A DNA stretch of 64,000 nt from Aquimarina spongiae (GCF_900141785.1 NZ_FQYP01000008.1:186001-250000), one strand, 5' to 3'; positions 17,751-27,377 are shown, numbered from the stretch's first letter. The notes: generated by a model from the letters alone, not told the origin. A program made the numbers and translations.

Positions 17751-19412
17751 TCACGGTCGAATAAGGTCTGAAGGTTTGATCGCGAATTCTTTTTTAAAAC
17801 ATTTTGAAAAATAGGAAGGGTTTGTAAAACCAGCCTGAAAAGCAATTTCGGCAATACTATGTTGTTGCTTAAGAAGCAGTTCCTTAGCCCGATTGAGACG
17901 TACAGAACTAATGAGTTTATTTGGTGATTTATTGGTAATGGATTTTAGTTTTCGCTGTAACTGTCGTTCACTAATCCCAATCTCCTGACAAAGCATTTCT
18001 ACCCCAAACTTTTCATTACTCATATGATGATCAATGTTTTGAAGTACTTTACCCAAAAAAGAATCGTTTGCATGTATCTTATCCTGATCTACCTTATATT
18101 GTGAGGTGTTAGATTTTGGTTTTTCGGCAATTGTAAATAACAATAGTGATTGACCAGATTCGGTTTTGAAGACAGACTTATATGGAGTGAAACTCACATT
18201 GGTGCCGATCAACAGGTTTTTTACCGTTTGTGTTACTATGATCTGGTTAGGCATAGGATCTTTGAATATCGTCGCGGCAAAACCTTCGGTTTCTTCACAG
18301 ATACAATGCCTTATATAGCATTCTTTGATATCAATACCTAACGACAGCTTTGCATTGTGTTCTTGCATTAGATGTACCAGATCGGTACTACAGTGCACTG
18401 CTTTGCTAGGGCCTTCAAAAGTAGCGGTAAATGTTTGTGATGTGTAGGAGGCTATTTGTCCCTGGTGTTGATTAACACATTTACAGATGAGTTGCTGATG
18501 TAACTTATTATCTTCAGAAACCTCCAGATGACCGATCATCACCGTATACAACTTTTTTTCATATACTGGTTCTGGTTCGATATTCAGGATAAAGCTCTTC
18601 ATCTCTTCCAAAACAATATCTGTGTTTCCTACCCAAAACAAATGATCATTTCCTTCGAGTTCCACAAACTTCGCCCCTGGAATGTGTTCTGCAATAAATG
18701 CCCCTTCTTCAATTTTTACATCAATATCATCGGTTCTTTGTAGTAACAAGGTAGGTACTTTTATAGAACTTAAAATATCTACAATATCTACCTGAGTATT
18801 CATTTTGGTCAACACCATGGCTGCTCTAGGACTTGCTCCCGAACGAAAATAATTAGCCAACCACTCCATAAAAACGGGTTCATCAGCTTTTGAAGGTGCT
18901 AGGGACTCCAGATTCATTTCTCCGCTTCCCCAATTGCTCTCGATCATATCATAAACCTGTTGCCGTTCTTGATCCGTAGGTGCCCAGGGATAATCCTCAG
19001 CATATCTCCGTTTTGCGAAAATCCCGAAAGTGATCAACGAAATCACACGTTCTGGATAAGTTGCACTAAACAATGCCGAGACACTACCTCCTTCAGAATG
19101 ACCAAAGAGTATCGCTTGTTCTGATCCTACAGCATCCATTACCACTGTGATATCCTCCATTCGTTCTTCGAGTGTTGCAAAATCTACCACTCTATCCGAA
19201 AGTCCAGTTCCTCTTTTATCAAACAAGATTACTCTTGCAAACTTGCCGAGTTCCTCAAAAAAATTTACCAATTCTGGGCAAGACCACATCAAATCGATAT
19301 TGGATACCCATCCGGGAATATAAACCAGATCCACCGATCCGGAACCAAAAACCTGATAGGCTATATTGATATCTCCACTCTTGGCATATGCTGTTTTAGG
19401 TTTCATCATCAT
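17751..19412 (-). CDS. Alpha/beta hydrolase - degenerate cyclase - AraC HTH regulator
   Basis: A 553-residue cytoplasmic protein with three parts. Residues 1-280 form an alpha/beta hydrolase with nucleophile elbow GHSEGGS (Ser106) and a late GNDHLFW histidine. Residues about 288-430 read like the class III adenylate cyclase module seen in LipJ-type hydrolase-cyclases (ATFEGPSKAVHC, SLGIDIKECY, IIVTQTVKNLLIG), but the two metal-binding aspartates are replaced. Residues 455-553 are an AraC-type DNA-binding domain (two HTH, ending AFQAGFTNPSYFSKCFKKEF). It likely senses a small ligand and controls transcription. Targets are unknown. Confidence 0.85.
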   Translation of the reverse strand: MMMKPKTAYAKSGDINIAYQVFGSGSVDLVYIPGWVSNIDLMWSCPELVNFFEELGKFARVILFDKRGTGLSDRVVDFATLEERMEDITVVMDAVGSEQAILFGHSEGGSVSALFSATYPERVISLITFGIFAKRRYAEDYPWAPTDQERQQVYDMIESNWGSGEMNLESLAPSKADEPVFMEWLANYFRSGASPRAAMVLTKMNTQVDIVDILSSIKVPTLLLQRTDDIDVKIEEGAFIAEHIPGAKFVELEGNDHLFWVGNTDIVLEEMKSFILNIEPEPVYEKKLYTVMIGHLEVSEDNKLHQQLICKCVNQHQGQIASYTSQTFTATFEGPSKAVHCSTDLVHLMQEHNAKLSLGIDIKECYIRHCICEETEGFAATIFKDPMPNQIIVTQTVKNLLIGTNVSFTPYKSVFKTESGQSLLLFTIAEKPKSNTSQYKVDQDKIHANDSFLGKVLQNIDHHMSNEKFGVEMLCQEIGISERQLQRKLKSITNKSPNKLISSVRLNRAKELLLKQQHSIAEIAFQAGFTNPSYFSKCFKKEFAIKPSDLIRP

Positions 19413-19598
19413 GTATCGTTAATTCATGCATTGTAAAACTAGAGAAAGAAAAGTCTAAAATCTTATTAGTGGTATGCACAATATGTATACGAAATCCTAA
19501 AAATTGTTAAAAAATGGGGTACATTATGTAGACATAAAAAAAACAAAGTACTGTAAATCAGAACTTTGAATTAAGACATGTGCCTCAAAAGTTTATGA

Positions 19599-21356
19599 TT
19601 ACACTACTTTTTCGTTTTCTAATTGAATCAAATACGATAGGATTTCTTGTTCTGGAGTGAGTTTCATTTTTTTCCGAAGACGATATCTTGCAGTTCGCGC
19701 ACTATCTGGAGAGATGCCCAAAATACTAGCCATCTCCTTCACATTGAGATTCAATCGTATCAGCGAACAAATTTTTAAATCATTGGTACTTAAATCCGGA
19801 TGCGTTGACTTTAACTGGGTGTAAAAACCCTGATGTGCATCTTCAAAAAATCGGCTAAAATCCTCCCAATCCTTATCGATACTCATATTTTTCTTAACGA
19901 TTTTATTAAGATCAGCAATTAATTTATTTTTTTCTACCGAAGACGATTTTCTAATGTGCTGTATGGTTTGTTGAATTTGCTGTACAATTTCATTCTTTTT
20001 GATGAAGTTAAGCGTATACGAACTCAGTTCTTTGTTTTTGAAATCTAATTGTTGTTTGAGCTCTTGCTGTTTTAACTCTGCATTTTCCAGTTTTTTCTGG
20101 CTCAGTTCAAAAGCAGATTCCAGAAGTTCCTGATTTTTTGTGACCAGTTGTTTACTTTTTTGAGCGCGTTGTTTATAGATCACAAAAATAAAAGTCCCTC
20201 CTATTGCTAATATGAATGTCCCCATTAGCAATAAATATTGAATCAATCGATCTTTCTTTTCTTGCGCCTTTAAACTTTCCAGAGCCTTATCTCTTTTCTC
20301 CAGCTCATTTTCGAACTCCATGTAGGCTATTTGTTTTGATTTCTCCAAATTAAAGAGAGAATCCCTGAGAATGATATATTGTTCATAAAATTCATAGACT
20401 TCTTCGGGGTTACCATGTTGTTTTTTTAGTTCTTTTAATTCTTCGTAAGCCAATAGTTCATACTTTTTTAAACCATTTTCTTTGGCCAATTGTAGTCCTT
20501 TGTTTAATTCTGCAGCCGATTCTTCCAATCGACCTGATAATCTCAAAATTTTTCCATGAAGAATCAAGTTATTGGTCAAACCATCAGTATCACTCACTAT
20601 ACTTCCTAACTCCATTGATCTTTTGACATGATAGTACGCCTGCTCAATTTCATTTTTATGAAGATATAACATTCCCAATTTACCATGCGCCTCTGCAATA
20701 CCATAGGTAAAATTAGAATCGGTATGCATTTGCAGCGCATCAGTAAGGTATCGTAAGGCCTCTGTATCTTGTCCTTGCTCTACGAGCATCGTTCCGATTT
20801 TTGTAAAAGTGGTTGCAATTCTACTCTTTAATCCCAATGCTGTAAACTCATTAATCGCCTGTTTATAGTAATACTTGGCTTTTTTATACTCCTTGAGATC
20901 TGCGTATACCATCCCTATATTGAGTCTTGTATTGGCAAGACCTGTCTTATCCTCAATTTCCTGATATATCTTGTGAGATGCATTCAAATATTGCAGCGCC
21001 ATGTTGAGATCTCCTTGTGCCCAATAGGCAACTCCCACAACCCGATTCGCTCGGGCTTCACCATTTCTATAATTAAGCTGTTGGGATAATTGTAATGCTT
21101 TTGTACCAAAATTGATGGACTCGTTGGCATCCATAATCCAATATTCGTAGCCAATCGTATTTAATAGATCTACTTTTTGGATATCTTCTTTTTCATGTAC
21201 ATTTAATTGATGTAAAAGACTATCTATTTTTTGAAGTTTTGCAAAAGAGGATGTAGACCACAAACCAAAAAGGGCTGCAAGAACTAGGTAAATACTAGTT
21301 TTTTTTGCGGGTATCAGTTTTTCAAATAGACAAGAAACTCTAAAAAAATTCATCAA
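19599..21356 (-). CDS. TPR sensor with membrane helix and LuxR-like HTH
   Basis: 585 residues: signal peptide (ends near SSFA), about six tetratricopeptide repeats (residues 50-330), a membrane helix around 370-390, a coiled coil to about 470, and a C-terminal HTH (LKICSLIRLNLNVKEMASILGISPDS then RYRLRKKM). This layout is a common Bacteroidota one-piece regulator: periplasmic TPR domain and cytoplasmic DNA-binding end. The HTH closely resembles the one in the glucan-locus regulator at 44452-47262. Its target genes are not evident; no operon partner is adjacent. Confidence 0.85.
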   Translation of the reverse strand: MMNFFRVSCLFEKLIPAKKTSIYLVLAALFGLWSTSSFAKLQKIDSLLHQLNVHEKEDIQKVDLLNTIGYEYWIMDANESINFGTKALQLSQQLNYRNGEARANRVVGVAYWAQGDLNMALQYLNASHKIYQEIEDKTGLANTRLNIGMVYADLKEYKKAKYYYKQAINEFTALGLKSRIATTFTKIGTMLVEQGQDTEALRYLTDALQMHTDSNFTYGIAEAHGKLGMLYLHKNEIEQAYYHVKRSMELGSIVSDTDGLTNNLILHGKILRLSGRLEESAAELNKGLQLAKENGLKKYELLAYEELKELKKQHGNPEEVYEFYEQYIILRDSLFNLEKSKQIAYMEFENELEKRDKALESLKAQEKKDRLIQYLLLMGTFILAIGGTFIFVIYKQRAQKSKQLVTKNQELLESAFELSQKKLENAELKQQELKQQLDFKNKELSSYTLNFIKKNEIVQQIQQTIQHIRKSSSVEKNKLIADLNKIVKKNMSIDKDWEDFSRFFEDAHQGFYTQLKSTHPDLSTNDLKICSLIRLNLNVKEMASILGISPDSARTARYRLRKKMKLTPEQEILSYLIQLENEKVV

Positions 21357-21528
21357 AAAATGACGGTTACAGGAGTTAGTGGTTTTAGGTTTATTAAATT
21401 CCCATAAAACTACTCATCATTTTTTTAATCCAATCTGTAATAAATGTTAAATCCGAGAGAAGTTGTATCATTTTAAACACCTTATAACAAAGGCTCGATT
21501 TATTTATTAAAAATTCAACAGAATGTTA

Positions 21529-22137
21529 TCACCTTTCATAGGAAGCCAACTTTGAATCATTTTGCTCTTCTGTTTGGTATTTTTCTTTGTACAAAATGAT
21601 CAAATTGCAAAAGGAAATGATAAAACCTGCAGAAAACAGATAACACAGAAATAAAAGAATAATAAGTTGTATTCTATTAGATGTGATACTTTCTTTGGTC
21701 CAGGCTTTTTCGGGATCCCCCAAAACAATCATCATTCTTTCGTTTCTGGCGGGTAAAAATCCATGAGCTACTTCAAATGCATCAAAAGGATTATTATTTA
21801 TAAACTCATTCCCTATAACAATATCTTTCTCCAGATATGGCAATGTTTTGGTTTCTCTAGCATAATGATAGGTAGCGTATACCCCAACAAAGAGAATTAT
21901 AAACTCTACAGAAAGGCGCATCCAGGTTCTTATCACCTTATTTCTTAAGGAATATAAAATCAAAAATCCTGCGAGCACTGTTGCAATGAACACTCCAAAC
22001 TTCACAAAAAAAGAAGTATTCTCATCCGTCGCATACCAAGAGGGTAATGGTATGATAAAAGCACCAGTTATAGAAACTATCCAGGTGCTAAGCAGAGTGA
22101 TTTCTTTCCAAACCTCTTTTAATTTTGAAACTAACAT
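21529..22137 (-). CDS. Hypothetical membrane protein, four helices
   Basis: 202 residues with hydrophobic segments at about 17-35, 45-62, 72-92 and 155-180, and an extracytoplasmic loop between the last two that contains an LPARNERMMIVLGDPEKAW segment. I do not recognise the family. Its start is 4 bases after the stop of the lipoprotein gene upstream, so the two are one operon and probably act together in the envelope. Confidence 0.65.
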   Translation of the reverse strand: MLVSKLKEVWKEITLLSTWIVSITGAFIIPLPSWYATDENTSFFVKFGVFIATVLAGFLILYSLRNKVIRTWMRLSVEFIILFVGVYATYHYARETKTLPYLEKDIVIGNEFINNNPFDAFEVAHGFLPARNERMMIVLGDPEKAWTKESITSNRIQLIILLFLCYLFSAGFIISFCNLIILYKEKYQTEEQNDSKLASYER

Positions 22138-22141
22138 GAAC

Positions 22142-22816
22142 TTATTCTTTTGGAGTTGCTAGAACCAATGTTTTCTCTTCTTCACCATTATTACTCATGA
22201 TTAAATGTAATTCTGGTTCACTTATGCGGTTGTCTTTCTCTAACCAAAACAAATAATATCCCGGGACAAAATCCTGGGATGCATTCTGAGTGGGCTGATT
22301 AAAACGGAAACGCTTAATTTCCTGTTCTTTTTCGAAAGATAACTTTCCAAACACGAAAAAACCCTCTTCATTCCCTGAGCTAACCACTACCTTAATTTTG
22401 GTAGTTGCATCATTCTGGGCGGTATTCTTAATGGTTTGTAATTTGGCATCATAATCCTGAAAAATGGCATTCAGCATAAATCTTTTGTCAGTTACCTGAT
22501 CAAAATTCTTATCCATATTCGCCAAAATCTTTTGTGTTGCTCGAAGTGTTGATAGGTATTCTGTAGTAAGCGCATATTTTTCATTGCATTTTTCTAATAA
22601 TGGAAATAATTCCTGATGTTTTTGATTCAATCGATTATACGCATTGATCAATTCCTGGTCTGTTGAAGTTGATATCTTCTTCTCTAGTTGAGTAATCGCT
22701 TCATTTGTTTTTGCTAAAATTGCAGTTAGATCATTGGTTTTTGGAGTATAACTCGCGCAACCGGATATAAAAACTATAGCAAAAACCAAAATAATACTGT
22801 TATAAAGCTGCTTCAT
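22142..22816 (-). CDS. Hypothetical lipoprotein
   Basis: 224 residues. The lipobox FISGC ends at Cys20. The mature part begins with a heptad-like helical stretch (LAKTNEAITQLEKKI and following, to about residue 125), then a beta-rich end including VVVSSGNEEGFFVFGKLSF. Residues after the cysteine (ASYTPK) lack the acidic surface-export signal, so it may face the periplasm. It forms a pair with the downstream membrane protein. No family recognised. Confidence 0.65.
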   Translation of the reverse strand: MKQLYNSIILVFAIVFISGCASYTPKTNDLTAILAKTNEAITQLEKKISTSTDQELINAYNRLNQKHQELFPLLEKCNEKYALTTEYLSTLRATQKILANMDKNFDQVTDKRFMLNAIFQDYDAKLQTIKNTAQNDATTKIKVVVSSGNEEGFFVFGKLSFEKEQEIKRFRFNQPTQNASQDFVPGYYLFWLEKDNRISEPELHLIMSNNGEEEKTLVLATPKE

Positions 22817-22988
22817 GTGTAATCCCTTTATGTTGTTGGTTTCAGTATGTTATACGTATCTATAAAATTAGAGGATCACTCACTATTCTACTATTACAAA
22901 ACCGACAAAAGAATGAAAATTTCCGGCTAGAATATGATATTGGTATATGGCTAATTCTTCTCGTATTTAACATATGCTCCAAAACAGC

Positions 22989-23027
22989 AAATAAAGCTAA
23001 CCTTTGGTTCTATGGTTAGCTTTATTT
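22989..23027 (-). terminator. Terminator after the metzincin gene
   Basis: A perfect 14-bp stem, AAATAAAGCTAACC (22989-23002) with GGTTAGCTTTATTT (23014-23027). On the minus strand it lies just after the protease stop at 23056. Little GC at the base, but symmetrical enough to work in both directions. Confidence 0.7.
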
Positions 23028-23055
23028 TTAAAATTTAGATTAGAATATCTAAGTG

Positions 23056-24333
23056 TTAATAACATGAATTATTTCTAATGTAATCTTTTGTTTTTTTTGT
23101 CCAATCCTTTGATGGAATTACCAGAGGGCTAGATCTCATAATATTTCTTCCCTTTTGATGACCAGATCCAAAAAGGTGTCCGATTTCATGAGAGAGCACT
23201 TCTCTGGTTTTATCCTTTGTCCATCTCTGAGAAATCCAAGCATATTTTGATGAAGAACTGCAAATACCATTTATATAAGCAACCCCAAAAGTTGTTCTAC
23301 GGTTAAAAATATTACCCCTTTTAATATTGTTATGAGTAAACAAAAGACCAATATCGTGGTTTTCTTGAAAACCAGATCGGGCCCATAATCTAAATGAGTT
23401 TAACAGCTTACTAGGTTCCATTGATGTTGAAAAACTAAAAGGATCGCAGGATGAGCAGGTTGAAACTTGTTGTTCTACAACATTAAATTCTATTCCGAAT
23501 TGATCGTAGTTCTTTTGAGATAAATTAAGAAGTTCTAGTATTTTAGAATTCGTCTTATTTACATTACTGTCTGAATTTTTATATCTATCAAATAATGCAA
23601 AAGTAGATATCTCCAAAACTCCATTGACAATAGAAGAATTCTTAGTATTAACCATATCATCCACATAATTCTCCATGTCTTCGGCAATGCTCTTTGCTCC
23701 TCCACAAACATCATCTTCAAACGCTTTAGTATTTAAATCAGCTTTTTGATACACTAAGAGCTTGTTTTGAGACATTTTACCTGTGAGATTAGACAAATTT
23801 TCGATAAAGAATTCTCCACTTTTAGTCTCGATAAATCCATTCAATTTATTTTGATCCAGATTTAATCGAACACTACCACCATCAGAAGTAAATCCTTTGT
23901 AATATACATTTTTGGCTTTTCCCCCTTCCATGATTCCGTTCTGAGTATGGATTATAGAACGGTATTTTGGAGAAATTAAGTTTGTAGGTTCCAAGGTGAT
24001 TTCCCATTTGTTCGAATTGAGTTTTAATACAAAAACTGATTGTTGTTTTGAGTTGACATAATCTGATAATGCGGAGAAATCAAAAGCATAAACTTCATAC
24101 GTATTGAACTTTTTGTTGATTCGCTGAATCGCTGTGGTATTTCCATCTTTCATCAGCTCATCGTTTGAAATTAATTTCCCTTCAAATTCTTGTTGTACAC
24201 TAACTCCTTCTTCTGTTTGAAGAATACTATCTTCTTCCAATAGTTCATCCTGTTGACATCCCATAAAAATGGAAAAAATCACTCCTATTGTGAGTATTCT
24301 TAAGCTGGTAATAATTGTTTTTTTGTTTTTCAT
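23056..24333 (-). CDS. Metzincin-type zinc metalloprotease lipoprotein
   Basis: About 425 residues with the start chosen at 24333 (MKNKKTIITS), which gives a normal lipobox (FMGC) rather than the 13-residue extension beginning at 24372. The zinc motif HEIGHLFGSGH near residue 382 is a full HExxHxxGxxH, followed by a Met-turn (NIMRSS), so this is a metzincin, probably of the M10/M12-like group. The N-terminal 200 residues look like a propeptide. Surface or secreted proteolysis is likely; the target is unknown. Cys residues (CSSC and C-terminal NNSCY) could form disulfides. Confidence 0.82.
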   Translation of the reverse strand: MKNKKTIITSLRILTIGVIFSIFMGCQQDELLEEDSILQTEEGVSVQQEFEGKLISNDELMKDGNTTAIQRINKKFNTYEVYAFDFSALSDYVNSKQQSVFVLKLNSNKWEITLEPTNLISPKYRSIIHTQNGIMEGGKAKNVYYKGFTSDGGSVRLNLDQNKLNGFIETKSGEFFIENLSNLTGKMSQNKLLVYQKADLNTKAFEDDVCGGAKSIAEDMENYVDDMVNTKNSSIVNGVLEISTFALFDRYKNSDSNVNKTNSKILELLNLSQKNYDQFGIEFNVVEQQVSTCSSCDPFSFSTSMEPSKLLNSFRLWARSGFQENHDIGLLFTHNNIKRGNIFNRRTTFGVAYINGICSSSSKYAWISQRWTKDKTREVLSHEIGHLFGSGHQKGRNIMRSSPLVIPSKDWTKKTKDYIRNNSCY

Positions 24334-24461
24334 CGTGTAATAGTTATTTAAAACAACAAAACTATTCAGCACAACAAATGGCTACTAGAATAAAACCGGC
24401 AGAACCTCATATATATCCGACAATGAAATTCAAAAAACTCTTCTTCACATCTCTATTCATA

Positions 24462-24487
24462 AAAACCCGACATCTCTGCCGGGTTCT
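24462..24487 (-). terminator. Terminator after the MOSC gene
   Basis: AACCCG (24464-24469) pairs with CGGGTT (24480-24485). On the minus strand the second arm runs into GGGTTTTTAT, placed about 50 bases after the MOSC stop. Confidence 0.6.
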
Positions 24488-24533
24488 TGTTATGATGCTA
24501 TGGGTTAGATAGCACTATAAATAAAAAACGAAA

Positions 24534-25340
24534 TTAAGCTCTCAATTGCACCGATTCCAGGTTTTTAATCGGATCATTAAGATTTATTTTTTTTCCTTGT
24601 TCTGTTTTTGGAACAAACACGTTGATCGTTAAAAAGTAAGGGCTTTTGCCATATTGAAGCACATTATCAATAGAGTCCACATGCTTACTTCGGCTCTCCA
24701 TCATGTTTTTGGCAAATCGGAAATCCATTTCTCCATCGACAGGAGATTGTGGGGGTACATTACATCTCGCTCTTGGACTGATCCCAATCATTTCTACATC
24801 TCCCATTTGGAATCTTACCCCAACTCCTGGTTGTACATACAGCTGTTCTTCCCAAAAAGCTTCGACTCCTGAGAGTTCGATATTAGAACGAAATCTAAGA
24901 CGCATATTTTCCAGAGAATATCGATCCAAATCCTTTTGCAAATACTGTAACGAAGCTTCGCTTACTATTGTTACGCTACTCTCAAAAGGAATGTCCATTA
25001 ACCTTCCTTGCTCGTCTTGTATCAATTGAAGCTTGATATCAAAGAAATCGCTTAGATAGTTGTTCAAATCGGTATTCTCTTCTCTTAGCTCGAATCCAAT
25101 AGGATCTTTGGTTGTTTTTTCGGTAAAATACACCATTCCTTCTTCAAGATCGTAGGTAGTTTTTAGTTGATTTACAAGGCTGGTTCTTTTGCCGTTAATA
25201 TATCGCCCATCTTCGTCAATCATGGCAAAAATCCTATCATTTTTTAACGAATGCATACCGATCTCGGCTTCTTCAACTTCTAGAAAACCCAAAGATTTGA
25301 TAGGGTATATCCTTAATTTTGAAATAATTGGCTGATTCAT
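24534..25340 (-). CDS. MOSC-domain protein (YcbX/mARC-like)
   Basis: 268 residues with an N-terminal MOSC_N beta-barrel (ISKLRIYPIKSLGFLEVEEAEIG) and a MOSC domain whose conserved cysteine is in SPRARCNVPP, near residue 192. Such proteins bind the molybdenum cofactor and reduce N-hydroxylated compounds. The protein ends without the ferredoxin domain of full YcbX, so it would need an outside electron donor. Last gene of the Rrf2-linked group. Confidence 0.85.
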   Translation of the reverse strand: MNQPIISKLRIYPIKSLGFLEVEEAEIGMHSLKNDRIFAMIDEDGRYINGKRTSLVNQLKTTYDLEEGMVYFTEKTTKDPIGFELREENTDLNNYLSDFFDIKLQLIQDEQGRLMDIPFESSVTIVSEASLQYLQKDLDRYSLENMRLRFRSNIELSGVEAFWEEQLYVQPGVGVRFQMGDVEMIGISPRARCNVPPQSPVDGEMDFRFAKNMMESRSKHVDSIDNVLQYGKSPYFLTINVFVPKTEQGKKINLNDPIKNLESVQLRA

Positions 25341-25381
25341 ACTATCTAGGTTATATTTATTTGAAAGACCTTAATAAGTTC

Positions 25382-26023
25382 TTAATATCCGACTGTGAAT
25401 CTTTTCTTTAGAAATTTGGATGCATTCACCTCATCCAATATTGCCACGGCAAAATCCTCCATCGAAATGGCACTTTCCCCTTTTTCATTACTAATCAAAG
25501 TATCTTCTGCAATTCTAAAGTTCCCGGTGCGCTCTCCTTCAAAAATGTATGCAGATGGAGATACATTGGTCCAATTCAGCTCAGTTTCTGGTCGATAAAC
25601 CTCTTGCAGAGTAGTAAGATGTGCCTGCGCTATCGATTTATATTCTGATGGAAAATTGGGAGCATCGATCAGCAATAGATCTTCAGCTACATTCAAGCTT
25701 CCCGCTCCTCCTACAACAATCAATCGTGTTCCTGCTTTCTTTGCAGCTTGAACCAGAGATTTTGAGGCCTCAATAAGTTGATCATTATTATCATGCGGAG
25801 GTGCGTAGGAACTAATCACAACATCACTACCACTAAAGGCTTGTGCCAAATCGTCTGTATTAAAAATATCTACACGACTTGTTTGTACGTTTTGGGTATT
25901 CTCTAGTTGAAAATCTGATACTTGTTTTGATGTGATCAAATTCAACTCGTGTGCTCTATTTGCTGCTTCTCTGGTGATTCTTTGGCCGATGTTCCCTCCG
26001 GCTCCAACGATTGTAATTTTCAT
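25382..26023 (-). CDS. NAD(P)-binding NmrA-like oxidoreductase/isomerase-like protein
   Basis: 213 residues of an atypical short-chain dehydrogenase. The nucleotide motif GAGGNIGQRI is at residues 7-16, and the body follows the NmrA/YwnB pattern (DVVISSYAPPH, LIVVGGAGSLN, LNWTNVSPSAYIFEGERTG). YwnB-type proteins are often next to Rrf2/YwnA regulators, as here. It may act on or sense NAD(P)H under oxidative or electrophile stress. It follows the hydrolase gene after 25 bases. Confidence 0.85.
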   Translation of the reverse strand: MKITIVGAGGNIGQRITREAANRAHELNLITSKQVSDFQLENTQNVQTSRVDIFNTDDLAQAFSGSDVVISSYAPPHDNNDQLIEASKSLVQAAKKAGTRLIVVGGAGSLNVAEDLLLIDAPNFPSEYKSIAQAHLTTLQEVYRPETELNWTNVSPSAYIFEGERTGNFRIAEDTLISNEKGESAISMEDFAVAILDEVNASKFLKKRFTVGY

Positions 26024-26048
26024 TGTAAAATAATTTTAAGTTTATATA

Positions 26049-26900
26049 TTATTTGATAAAATTCTTGATAAGCTTTGCTACTTCTTGTGGGTATTCTTCC
26101 AGCATAAAATGCCCTCCTTCGAAAAGATGGATCTGAGGATTTTCCAGATCTTTGGAATATGCTTCTGCACCTTCTTTACTAAAAAATTTGTCATGGATTC
26201 CCCAAACAATCAGTGTTTTGGGTTGATGTGTCTTGAAGTACGATTGCCAATCTGCATATTTTGGAAAGTTGGTTCCGTAATTGGTAAACAATGCTGTTTG
26301 TTTTTCATGAATCCCGCTACGTTGCATAAAAGCAATATCTGTAAGATAAGACGTTGGATCTATCTTATCCTCTTCGATATGTTCGTGAAGGTATTGTTCT
26401 TTTATACCATCTGGTGACATTAAATAATCTTTGAAGTTGGTAAGTCCCACTAAGTCATTTTCCTGTTGAAATTTCCCAATCTTCTGGGCCCATACTCCCA
26501 AACCTTCCAGATAGGCATTCGCGTTTTGAATAATCAATCCTTTGATCCAATCAGGTCTTTTTGAAGCGATCCGTAAGCCTATAGGCCCACCATAATCTTG
26601 CATCATTAGGTAAAAAGAAGATAGTTCAAGTGCTTCAATAAACCTCTCCATCGTACTAGTGATATTATCAAAAGTATACTCATAATCCTTTATGGATGGA
26701 GCTTCACTTAACCCAAACCCTGGATAGTCAGGAGCAATCAGATGATAATCTTCTGTTAGTAAATCTATAACTTCTCTATACATATGTGAAGAAGAAGGAA
26801 AACCATGCAATAACAGAATGGTTTCGTTATTTGGATTACCTGCTTCTCGGTAAAACAGTTCTATCCCGTCAATGATGATGGTGTTGTTTCTTGTTTTCAT
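26049..26900 (-). CDS. Alpha/beta hydrolase, haloalkane dehalogenase/epoxide hydrolase type
   Basis: 283 residues, no signal peptide. The nucleophile elbow reads MMQDYGGPIG, so the nucleophile is Asp, as in haloalkane dehalogenases and epoxide hydrolases, not Ser. The oxyanion segment is LLHGFPSSSH and the catalytic His is in FEGGHFMLEE. It is a close paralogue of the protein at 53919-54917. It starts just before the Rrf2-type operator at 26904-26926. Natural substrate unknown. Confidence 0.87.
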   Translation of the reverse strand: MKTRNNTIIIDGIELFYREAGNPNNETILLLHGFPSSSHMYREVIDLLTEDYHLIAPDYPGFGLSEAPSIKDYEYTFDNITSTMERFIEALELSSFYLMMQDYGGPIGLRIASKRPDWIKGLIIQNANAYLEGLGVWAQKIGKFQQENDLVGLTNFKDYLMSPDGIKEQYLHEHIEEDKIDPTSYLTDIAFMQRSGIHEKQTALFTNYGTNFPKYADWQSYFKTHQPKTLIVWGIHDKFFSKEGAEAYSKDLENPQIHLFEGGHFMLEEYPQEVAKLIKNFIK

Positions 26901-26903
26901 TAT

Positions 26904-26926
26904 ATTGTAACTTTTTTTATTACAGT
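26904..26926. promoter_or_regulatory. Rrf2-type operator before the hydrolase
   Basis: ATTGTAA-ctttttttaT-TACAGT repeats the design of the site at 27353-27377 (TGTAA, T-run, TTACAGT, then TTTAAAGTA against TATAAAAGTA). One mismatch in the arms. The close match indicates that the same regulator governs both. Confidence 0.6.
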
Positions 26927-26941
26927 TTAAAGTAAAATTTT

Positions 26942-27352
26942 TTAGAATTGATTCATAAACTCTTCCAAAGTTTGCTTCTCTAGTTCTTTACTAATTGCCG
27001 TATCGATATCTTCCAAGATCGTATCCATTTTAGAATTAATCTGTTTTCCTACTCTACAGTTTGGGTTCGGTTTATTTTTTAAAGGGGATAATACCGTATC
27101 GGTACCTTTAGCGATTTTGAAAATATCAGATAGTCGAATTTTATTGGCATCTATCAACAATTTAACTCCCCCGTTTTTTCCTTCTTTGCTCTCTACCAGT
27201 CCTCCCGCCTTTAAGGCTGCGATTTCTTTTCTTACCAATACAGGATTGATATTCAAACTTTCAGCAATCAATATGGAGTTCATCCAATCTTCCTTATACA
27301 TGGCTAATAGGGTCATGATATGTATTGCTATGGAAAATTTGGTTTTAATCAT
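26942..27352 (-). CDS. Rrf2-family transcriptional regulator (YwnA-like)
   Basis: 136 residues with the winged-helix pattern of Rrf2 proteins (SILIAESLNINPVLVRKEIAALKAGGLV and the wing EGKNGGVKL). It has only one cysteine in the cluster region, Cys99 in PNPNCRVG, so an IscR-type iron-sulfur cluster is unlikely; members of the YwnA branch use such a cysteine or a bound ligand to sense electrophiles. Start codon touches the palindrome at 27353-27377, which suggests autoregulation. Confidence 0.87.
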   Translation of the reverse strand: MIKTKFSIAIHIMTLLAMYKEDWMNSILIAESLNINPVLVRKEIAALKAGGLVESKEGKNGGVKLLIDANKIRLSDIFKIAKGTDTVLSPLKNKPNPNCRVGKQINSKMDTILEDIDTAISKELEKQTLEEFMNQF

Positions 27353-27377
27353 TACTGTAATTTTTTTAATTACAGTA
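27353..27377. promoter_or_regulatory. Rrf2 autoregulatory palindrome
   Basis: TACTGTAATT-ttttt-AATTACAGTA, perfect 10-base arms immediately upstream of the Rrf2 start codon, repeated in altered form before the hydrolase gene. Confidence 0.65.
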
